22,490 nt of DNA from GWA1-54-12 sp964489845 (GTDB taxonomy: Bacteria; Patescibacteriota; Minisyncoccia; UBA6257; GWB1-50-10). Below are positions 14,750 through 20,431 of this stretch, piece after piece. Below the pieces are notes generated by a model that made no database searches, had not been told where the DNA came from, and saw only the letters and a list, made by a program, of their open reading frames with translations. Each line of letters starts with the position of its first letter. Position 1 is the first letter of the stretch. Made by a program: the position numbers and the translations under genes. The stretch lies in contig CAZAZV010000011.1 of NCBI GenBank assembly GCA_964489845.1, forward strand, positions 1 to 22,490, in the 5' to 3' direction.

Positions 14750-14894
14750 AAAACACGGTACGAGCGGGAAAACGCGGAGGGCGCGCTCGCAGAAACACCT
14801 GAAGCCGACGGTCAATCTGCGTCCCTGCCCGCAATGCCATTCGCCGCTCCTGCCGCATCGCAAGTGCTCGCACTGCGGTTATTACCAGAAATAG
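14736..14894 (+). CDS. rpmF: Ribosomal protein bL32
   Basis: 52-residue 50S subunit protein. It starts MALPKKHGTSGKTRRARSQK, close to the bL32 signature (MAVPKRK-S-S-R-R-R), and has a four-Cys zinc site: CPQC, then CSHC after the HSPLLPHRK segment. It overlaps the end of rnhB by 14 nt in another frame and ends 4 nt before nusB. It is easily missed because of its size. Confidence 0.93.
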   Translation: MALPKKHGTSGKTRRARSQKHLKPTVNLRPCPQCHSPLLPHRKCSHCGYYQK

Positions 14895-14898
14895 CGTC

Positions 14899-15339
14899 AT
14901 GGCGACCCGTCACCTCTTGCGTACGATTGTATTCCAGTCATTCTACGAGTGGGATTTCTACGAAGGGAAGGTGGTGCTCTCCGATGTCCTCGAGCGGAAC
15001 ATGCGTCGGTTTGCCGAGGATGTCGACGAGCCGGAGTTCGCGTGGCAACTTGCCCAAGGCATCGCGGAGCATAAGGCGGAAATCGACCAGGTGATAGAAA
15101 AAGCGGCACCCGAGTGGCCGCTCGACCACATTGCCATCGTCGACCGCAACATCCTCCGATTGGGACTCTACGAACTTCTGTTCGGCAACAAGGACGAGGT
15201 GCCGCCGAAGGTGGCAATCAACGAGGCGATAGAACTCGCGAAGAACTACGGCGGAGCGAGTTCTTCGCGTTTCGTGAACGGGGTATTGGGAACGGTGTAT
15301 CGGACGATGGAGGAAAAGAGCGCGAAAGACGCGCCGTAA
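14899..15339 (+). CDS. nusB: Transcription antitermination factor NusB
   Basis: RNA-binding protein that works with NusE (S10) in rRNA antitermination. 146 residues, normal length, all helical. Family marks: ATRHLLRTIVFQSFYEWDF at the N-terminus, the central WPLDHIAIVDRNILRLGLYELLF, and the C-terminal PPKVAINEAIELAKNYGGASSSRFVNGVLGTVY. ATG 14899 follows the rpmF stop by 4 nt, so the two are coupled. Downstream, a composite palindromic repeat separates it from rnc. Confidence 0.95.
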   Translation: MATRHLLRTIVFQSFYEWDFYEGKVVLSDVLERNMRRFAEDVDEPEFAWQLAQGIAEHKAEIDQVIEKAAPEWPLDHIAIVDRNILRLGLYELLFGNKDEVPPKVAINEAIELAKNYGGASSSRFVNGVLGTVYRTMEEKSAKDAP

Positions 15340-15340
15340 T

Positions 15341-15400
15341 GTCACTCCCGCGTACGCAGGAATCCAGGTTACATCGGTCCCCGAGCGGGTCGGGAATGAC
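15341..15400. repeat. Composite REP/BIME-like palindrome between nusB and rnc
   Basis: The ends GTCACTCCCG (15341-15350) and CGGGAATGAC (15391-15400) are inverted copies with one mismatch. Inside are a GGATTCC-type REP around GCGTACGC and a second hairpin CCCGA/TCGGG (15380-15394). The first half is an inverted relative of the repeat at 7132-7158. Confidence 0.75.
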
Positions 15401-15417
15401 GGAGATAAATCGGAGTC

Positions 15418-16098
15418 ATGTTAGAAGCATTAGAACAAAAAATTGGAATTTCTTTCAGGAATAAGGATTTACTGGCGGAAGCGCTGACGCATCGGTCGTA
15501 TTTGAACGAGCACCCCGACTGGAAAGCTCCGCACAACGAGCGGCTGGAATTTTTGGGCGACGCGGTGCTGGAACTCGCGACAACGGAATTCCTTTTTTCG
15601 AAGTTCGATACGTACACAGAAGGGAAGCTGACGCGTATCCGCTCGGCTCTGGTGAATCGTCTCACGCTCGCGAAGACCGCCCGCGCGCTCGGCCTCGAGA
15701 ATCACCTGTACCTTTCGAAGGGCGAAGCGCAATCGTCGGAGCGGGCACGGGAAGCGATTATCGGAAATGCCGTTGAAGCGCTTATCGGCGCTCTGTACCT
15801 TGATCGCGGGTACGACGCCGCACAGCGTTTCGTGGAACGGTTCGTGCTCGTGTACATTGACGAGATACTGTCGCACGGTTCGTATCAGGACCCGAAGAGC
15901 TTGCTCCAGGAGGAAGTCCAGGAAAAGCTGCAGGTGACACCGTCGTATAAGGTCATTTCAGAAGAAGGACCGGACCACGACAAAACGTTCGTCGTGGGCG
16001 TGTATTTCAACGGCGACAAAATCACGGAAGGGAAGGGGGCATCGAAGCAGGAAGCGGAACGGGATGCGGCGGAGAAAGCGCTGCAAACACTCGGATGA
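15418..16098 (+). CDS. rnc: Ribonuclease III
   Basis: Double-strand RNA endonuclease for rRNA precursor and mRNA processing. 226 residues, standard. The N-terminal catalytic domain has ALTHRSYLNE and the signature NERLEFLGDAVLELA, with the second acidic cluster in GNAVEALIGALYLDRG; a C-terminal dsRNA-binding domain begins at DPKSLLQEEVQEK and ends with GKGASKQEAERDAAEKAL. ATG 15418 is the start; GGAG words upstream are poorly spaced (2 and 13 nt). The stop overlaps the smc start (ATGA). The rnc-smc order is a common bacterial pairing. Confidence 0.97.
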   Translation: MLEALEQKIGISFRNKDLLAEALTHRSYLNEHPDWKAPHNERLEFLGDAVLELATTEFLFSKFDTYTEGKLTRIRSALVNRLTLAKTARALGLENHLYLSKGEAQSSERAREAIIGNAVEALIGALYLDRGYDAAQRFVERFVLVYIDEILSHGSYQDPKSLLQEEVQEKLQVTPSYKVISEEGPDHDKTFVVGVYFNGDKITEGKGASKQEAERDAAEKALQTLG

Positions 16099-17972
16099 CT
16101 AATCGTTTCATCCGTTTGGAATTGCAAGGATTCAAATCGTTCGCGGAGCGGGAGATTTTGGATATGGATGACCGACTCATCGGCATCGTCGGTCCGAACG
16201 GTTCTGGAAAATCGAACGTCGTCGACGCGCTCCGATGGGTGCTCGGCGAACGGAGGGCGGCGGAGCTGCGCGGAGACGGGGCGCAGCATCTCATTTTTGC
16301 CGGTAACGGGAAGCGCGGGAGAGCGTCTCTCGCGCGCGTGACCGCCGTGTTTCGGAACGACGACGGCGTGTTTCCGCTCGATTCGGCGGAAATTTCCGTG
16401 GAGCGGCGCGTAGCGAGGGACGGCGAAAGCCAGGTGATGCTGAACGGGAAAGAAGTGAAACTTGCCGATATCGAAGAATTTCTGGCGCGTGCCCGGCTCG
16501 GACCCCGGAGCTTCGCGATCGTCGGGCAAGGGGATGCGGACTTGTTCGTCCGCGCGACACCGGACGAGCGGCGACTTTTGATAGAAGAGATGCTCGGGTT
16601 GAACGAATTCCGCATCAAGAAAAAGCGCGCCGAGCGCCGGCTCAAACAGGCGCGGGTGCATATGGAGCAGGTTTCCGCGCAACTTGCCGAGATAGAACCG
16701 CACCTCTCGTTCCTCCGCCGCGAAGTGCGGAAGTGGGAACGGCGGGATGCCATCAAGGGGACGCTTGCGTCCGTCTGCGGAGCGTACTTCGGTTCGCAGC
16801 TCCGCGCGCTCCACGAAGAGCGCTCCGCCGCAGAAGCGGCGGTCGCGGAGGAAGAAACGGCGAGCGTCGCCCGCGAGGAGCATATACGGTCGCTTACGGA
16901 AACGGTCTCGCGTGCTGAATCCGCGCTCAACGCATACTCGCCAAAACGGGGCAGCGGAAAGGAAGACGTGAAGCAAGCGGTGAAGGCATTCCTTGCGGAT
17001 ATGCGCGAGGCGCTGCAGCACGATGCCGCTTTACTCGCGCACCGGGTGCGGGAGTGGGTGCGGAAATTCGAAGAACTTGTCGGGGAAACCGAGCCCGAGG
17101 CGGGCACTCCGCCTATTGACGCATTCAAGCAGGCGGTTGCATCGCTCGAGGACGCCCGGCAGGCCGCACGGGATACCGAGCGCGTGCTCCAGGAAGCGAG
17201 ATTCGGTTTAGAACGGGTGCGTATGAAAGAGGAAGAGCTGAAGCGCGAGGCGGAAGCGGCCGATTTCGATTTGTCCGCCGCGCGCGAGGCCGATGCATGG
17301 ATCGATATGGACGATGCGCGTGCGAAGATACGCCGTATGCAGGCGCAGCTCGCCGCGGTGGGAGAAGTGGACGAAGCGATGCTCGCCGAAGCGCAAGAAA
17401 CGGAAACGCGCTCCACGTTCCTCTCGAAGGAGCTCCAGGATTTGCGCGTTTCTTCGGACAACTTGACGAAGCTTATCCAGGACCTCGATGCGCGCGTGCA
17501 CCACGATTTCAGCAAGGCGTTCCAGCGCATCAACGAATCGTTCAATGCATACTTCAGAACCATGTTCGGCGGAGGGAGCGCGAAGATGGCGCTGGTCCGC
17601 GCGGAGGGAGTGGATGAGGAGCAATCGAGCGGCGAGATGGTGCAGGGCGTTGCGCTTGAGCTCGATATGCCGGGGAAACGATTGCACAGTGTGGAGGCGC
17701 TTTCCGGCGGGGAACGCTCGCTCGTCTCGCTTGCGGCGCTCTTCGCGCTCATATCGGTATCTCCGCCGCCGTTCCTGGTGATGGACGAAATTGATGCGGC
17801 GCTCGACGAGTCGAACGCGGTGCGGTTCGCGGAACTGATTCAGAAATTCTCCGCCGCGGCGCAATTCATCGTCGTGACGCACAATCGCATTACCATCGAG
17901 TCGCTGCATACGCTCTACGGCGTGACGATGGGGGATGATGGGGTATCGAAGGTGCTCTCAATGAGAGTTTAA
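16095..17972 (+). CDS. smc: Short SMC-like chromosome partitioning ATPase, hinge apparently missing
   Basis: 625 residues, about half of a normal bacterial SMC (~1150-1200). The N-terminal ATPase lobe has LQGFKSFAERE and the Walker A GPNGSGKSN at 33-41, then GQGDADLFVRATPDERR. The C-terminal lobe has FNAYFRTMFGGGSAKM, the ABC signature LSGGERSLVSLAALFA near 536 and the Walker B FLVMDEIDAALDE near 560. Both head halves and the SMC-type signature are intact, so this is not a pseudogene. Between them are two coiled-coil arms of only ~100-120 residues, joined by about 60-70 residues (~280-345: KEDVKQAVKAFLADMREAL...), without the ~150-residue, glycine-rich SMC hinge and without the CxxC hook of Rad50. 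Dimerisation would have to occur otherwise. It overlaps rnc by 4 nt. No ftsY or scpA/scpB follows here. Confidence 0.88.
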   Translation: MTNRFIRLELQGFKSFAEREILDMDDRLIGIVGPNGSGKSNVVDALRWVLGERRAAELRGDGAQHLIFAGNGKRGRASLARVTAVFRNDDGVFPLDSAEISVERRVARDGESQVMLNGKEVKLADIEEFLARARLGPRSFAIVGQGDADLFVRATPDERRLLIEEMLGLNEFRIKKKRAERRLKQARVHMEQVSAQLAEIEPHLSFLRREVRKWERRDAIKGTLASVCGAYFGSQLRALHEERSAAEAAVAEEETASVAREEHIRSLTETVSRAESALNAYSPKRGSGKEDVKQAVKAFLADMREALQHDAALLAHRVREWVRKFEELVGETEPEAGTPPIDAFKQAVASLEDARQAARDTERVLQEARFGLERVRMKEEELKREAEAADFDLSAAREADAWIDMDDARAKIRRMQAQLAAVGEVDEAMLAEAQETETRSTFLSKELQDLRVSSDNLTKLIQDLDARVHHDFSKAFQRINESFNAYFRTMFGGGSAKMALVRAEGVDEEQSSGEMVQGVALELDMPGKRLHSVEALSGGERSLVSLAALFALISVSPPPFLVMDEIDAALDESNAVRFAELIQKFSAAAQFIVVTHNRITIESLHTLYGVTMGDDGVSKVLSMRV

Positions 17973-17978
17973 TTTTGA
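17955..17978 (+). terminator. Weak possible terminator at the end of smc
   Basis: CTCTC/GAGAG with a 3-nt loop is followed by TTTAATTTT. It overlaps the last smc codons. The stem is short, so it is probably leaky. Confidence 0.3.
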
Positions 17979-18003
17979 CATCTTTTACTGTTTCAGGTAT
18001 GTT
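17975..18003 (+). promoter_or_regulatory. rpsP promoter
   Basis: A perfect -35 TTGACA (17975-17980), a 17-bp spacer and TATGTT (17998-18003). Only 8 nt separate the -10 from the ATG at 18012, so the mRNA is probably leaderless or nearly so. Confidence 0.75.
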
Positions 18004-18011
18004 TCTCTAGT

Positions 18012-18347
18012 ATGTTAGCAATGAGATTGCGTCCCACAGGGCGCAGGGGACAACGGAGCTTCCGGGTTGTCGTCATCGAATCGGGGAAACAACTGCGGGG
18101 CAAATTCGTTGAAGATATCGGGTGGCTAAACCGCCACACGGACGAGGCGCGCGTCGACAAAGAACGCGTCGCCTATTGGATTGCTCACGGTGCGCAGCCG
18201 AGCGACACGGTGCACAATATGCTCGTGCGCGCACGGATTATTTCCGGACCGAAGCATCCGGTGCACAGCAGGAAGCCGAAGAAGAAGCAACCGGTGGAAG
18301 CGAAGCCGGCAGCAGCGCCCGCTGCCGCACCCGTTGCGGCAGCATAG
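18012..18347 (+). CDS. rpsP: Ribosomal protein bS16
   Basis: 30S subunit assembly protein. 111 residues. The core matches bS16: MLAMRLRPTGRRGQRSFRVVV with the MxxIRLxRxG pattern, then ESGKQLRGKFVEDIGWLNRH and a helix with AYWIAHGAQPSDTVHNMLVRA. The tail after about residue 80 is basic then Ala/Pro rich (KPKKKQPVEAKP, AAAPAAAP), longer than in many bacteria. ATG 18012 is chosen over 18021 because MLAMRL aligns with the family start. It has its own strong promoter and is followed by a palindrome that could act as a terminator. Confidence 0.94.
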   Translation: MLAMRLRPTGRRGQRSFRVVVIESGKQLRGKFVEDIGWLNRHTDEARVDKERVAYWIAHGAQPSDTVHNMLVRARIISGPKHPVHSRKPKKKQPVEAKPAAAPAAAPVAAA

Positions 18348-18349
18348 CC

Positions 18350-18378
18350 TGTGGATAACTTTATGGGTATCCGATACC
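18350..18378. repeat. 29-bp dispersed repeat, copy 2
   Basis: Identical to bases 1-29 of the window. It begins 3 nt after the rpsP stop codon with TGTGGATAA (reverse complement of the DnaA box). Its second half is part of the perfect palindrome at 18361-18383. Confidence 0.85.
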
Positions 18379-18387
18379 CATAATTTT
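18361..18387. terminator. Perfect palindrome, possible rpsP terminator
   Basis: TTATGGGTATC (18361-18371) and GATACCCATAA (18373-18383) are exact inverted 11-bp arms around one C. In RNA this gives a 9-bp stem with a 5-nt loop, followed by TTTTG. It may end rpsP transcription or bind a dimeric protein. Confidence 0.55.
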
Positions 18388-18388
18388 G

Positions 18389-18417
18389 TTGCCTCCCCCG
18401 CATCTCTCTTGTATAGT
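18389..18417 (+). promoter_or_regulatory. Candidate uvrB promoter
   Basis: TTGCCT (18389-18394), a 17-bp spacer and TATAGT (18412-18417). Transcription would start near 18424, giving a leader of about 36 nt that opens with CCCCC (18425-18429), able to pair with GGGGG (18443-18447) just before the start codon. No LexA-type operator was recognised. Confidence 0.55.
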
Positions 18418-18459
18418 GACAATACCCCCAGGGAATGAGACCGGGGGCGGCTTGCGTTT

Positions 18460-20430
18460 ATGTTTGAACTTATTTCAAAAAATAAGCCGGCGGGAGACCA
18501 GCCGAAGGCAATAGCGGCGCTTACGAAAGGCGTACGCGAGGGACTCACGCGCCAAACGTTACTCGGCGTTACCGGGAGCGGCAAGACATTCACCGTCGCG
18601 AACGTCATTAACGAAGTGCAAATGCCGACCTTGGTCATCGCGCACAATAAGACCCTGGCGGCGCAGCTCTGCAACGAGTTTCGGATGCTTTTTCCGCACA
18701 ACGCGGTGCACTACTTCGTGTCATACTACGACTACTATCAGCCGGAGGCGTATATCCCTTCGAGCGATACGTATATCGGCAAAGAGGCGATGATAAACGA
18801 TGAAATAGACCGCCTGCGCCATGCTGCGACGACGGCGGTTCTGACGCGGCCGGACACGATCGTCGTTGCGTCCGTTTCAAGTTTGTACGGACTAGGGAGT
18901 CCCGAGACGTACCGCGCACATCTTATGGAGCTTTCGGTCGGCGATAAATTGGAACGGAAGACCTTCATCCGCGAGTTGGTGCGGAACCAGTTCGGCCGCA
19001 CGAACTCCGATTTGAAACGCGGGACGTTCCGTCTCCACGGTGATACCTGGGAAATCATGCCCGCCGAGCGGGAAGTAATTTATGAAGTGAAAACAGAAGG
19101 TGATGCGGTGACGGGCATGCGCGAAATCGACCCGACGACGCGGCGCATCGTGCGCGAGTGCGGTGACGGCGAACACATTTTCATCGCGCCGGCGCGGCAT
19201 TTCATCACCGAAGCGGAGCAGCGCGAAGGAGCGCTTGCGGCAATAGAGCGGGAGCTTACGGAACGCCTCGCTGTTTTCGAGAAAGAAAAGAAATATCTCG
19301 AGGCGGAGCGGCTGGAACGCCGCACGAGAGCGGATATCGCGATGATGCGCGAGGTTGGTTACTGCAACGGCATCGAGAACTACTCACGGCATCTCTCGGG
19401 GCGCGCGGCGGGCGAGCCGCCCGAGACACTCCTCGACTATTTCCGCACATCGGGATTCGGCTCGTTTCTCACCGTGATCGACGAATCGCACGTGACGCTC
19501 CCGCAGCTCCGCGGCATGTTCGCGGGTGACCGCTCGCGGAAGCGAACGCTCATCGAGTACGGATTCCGCCTGCCGTCCGCCGCGGATAACCGACCACTCA
19601 CCTTCGACGAATTCAACAAGCGGGTCAGACACATCATCTTTACGTCGGCGACACCCGCCGACTACGAGCGCGAGGTGAGCGAGCGGATTGTGGAGCAGAT
19701 TATTCGCCCCACCGGTCTCGTCGACCCGAACATCACGCTGCGGAAAGCGGAGGGGCAGGTCGAAGACCTTACTCTCCGCATCGGCGAGCGGGTGCGGGCG
19801 CACGAGCGCGTGCTCGTGACGACGCTCACGAAACGGATGGCGGAAGATTTAAGCGATTACCTCAAGGAGAAAGGCATCAAAGTGAACTATTTGCACAGCG
19901 ACGTGAAGACGCTCGAGCGCATCACGACACTCACGAAGCTCCGGAAGGGAGAGTACGAGGTGCTCGTGGGCGTGAACCTCCTGCGCGAAGGACTCGACTT
20001 GCCCGAAGTGTCGCTCGTCGCGATTCTCGACGCGGACAAGGAGGGATTCCTGCGGAGCGAAACGTCGCTCGTACAGGTGGTCGGGAGAGCGGCGCGGAAC
20101 GTGCGCGGGGAAGTCGTGATGTACGCGGACGTCGTGACGGATTCGATACGCAAAGCGGTGAGCGAGACGGAGCGGCGGCGGAAGCTCCAGCTCGCATACA
20201 ACGAGGAACACCACATCACGCCGAGAACCATCGAGAAAGAAATTTCCGATATCGTTCCCATTAAGGAAGTACTCGAGATGGAAACCCTGGAAGTGCCGAA
20301 GACGAAGCGGGCGCTGCAGGAGCTCATTGCGCGGAAGGAGCAGGAGATGAAAGAAGCGGCGGCGCTCCTCGACTTCGAACTCGCGGCGCTCTTAAGGGAC
20401 GAAATCAAAACATTGGAAAAAGAGAAATAA
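18460..20430 (+). CDS. uvrB: Excinuclease ABC subunit B
   Basis: Damage-verifying helicase-like subunit of nucleotide excision repair; receives DNA from UvrA and recruits UvrC. 656 residues, standard. Walker A GVTGSGKTFT near residue 38; the beta-hairpin region YFVSYYDYYQPEAYIPSSDTYI; VASVSSLYGLGSPE; Walker B-like TVIDESHVTLPQL; FTSATPADYE; helicase motifs V and VI in VGVNLLREGLDLPEVSLVAILDADKEG and QVVGRAARN; a C-terminal UVR domain (EKEMKEAAALLDFELAALLRDE-like, residues ~622-650) for UvrC contact. ATG 18460 gives the family N-terminus MFELISKNKPAGDQPKAI. It ends 1 nt before uvrA, so both form an operon. Confidence 0.97.
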   Translation: MFELISKNKPAGDQPKAIAALTKGVREGLTRQTLLGVTGSGKTFTVANVINEVQMPTLVIAHNKTLAAQLCNEFRMLFPHNAVHYFVSYYDYYQPEAYIPSSDTYIGKEAMINDEIDRLRHAATTAVLTRPDTIVVASVSSLYGLGSPETYRAHLMELSVGDKLERKTFIRELVRNQFGRTNSDLKRGTFRLHGDTWEIMPAEREVIYEVKTEGDAVTGMREIDPTTRRIVRECGDGEHIFIAPARHFITEAEQREGALAAIERELTERLAVFEKEKKYLEAERLERRTRADIAMMREVGYCNGIENYSRHLSGRAAGEPPETLLDYFRTSGFGSFLTVIDESHVTLPQLRGMFAGDRSRKRTLIEYGFRLPSAADNRPLTFDEFNKRVRHIIFTSATPADYEREVSERIVEQIIRPTGLVDPNITLRKAEGQVEDLTLRIGERVRAHERVLVTTLTKRMAEDLSDYLKEKGIKVNYLHSDVKTLERITTLTKLRKGEYEVLVGVNLLREGLDLPEVSLVAILDADKEGFLRSETSLVQVVGRAARNVRGEVVMYADVVTDSIRKAVSETERRRKLQLAYNEEHHITPRTIEKEISDIVPIKEVLEMETLEVPKTKRALQELIARKEQEMKEAAALLDFELAALLRDEIKTLEKEK

Positions 20431-20431
20431 T

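Noticed and set aside
16022..17752. Long open frame on the minus strand (576 codons) opposite smc
   Set aside because: Its composition is almost only Ser, Arg, Ala and Cys; it mirrors smc codon use and has no domain.
16095..17972. smc as a truncated pseudogene
   Set aside because: Both ATPase lobes and all nucleotide motifs are present in one frame, so the shortening is internal and looks functional.
18350..18358. DnaA-box-like word as sign of a replication origin
   Set aside because: There is a single box, no dnaA or dnaN nearby, no box cluster and no A+T-rich unwinding region; the word belongs to a dispersed repeat.
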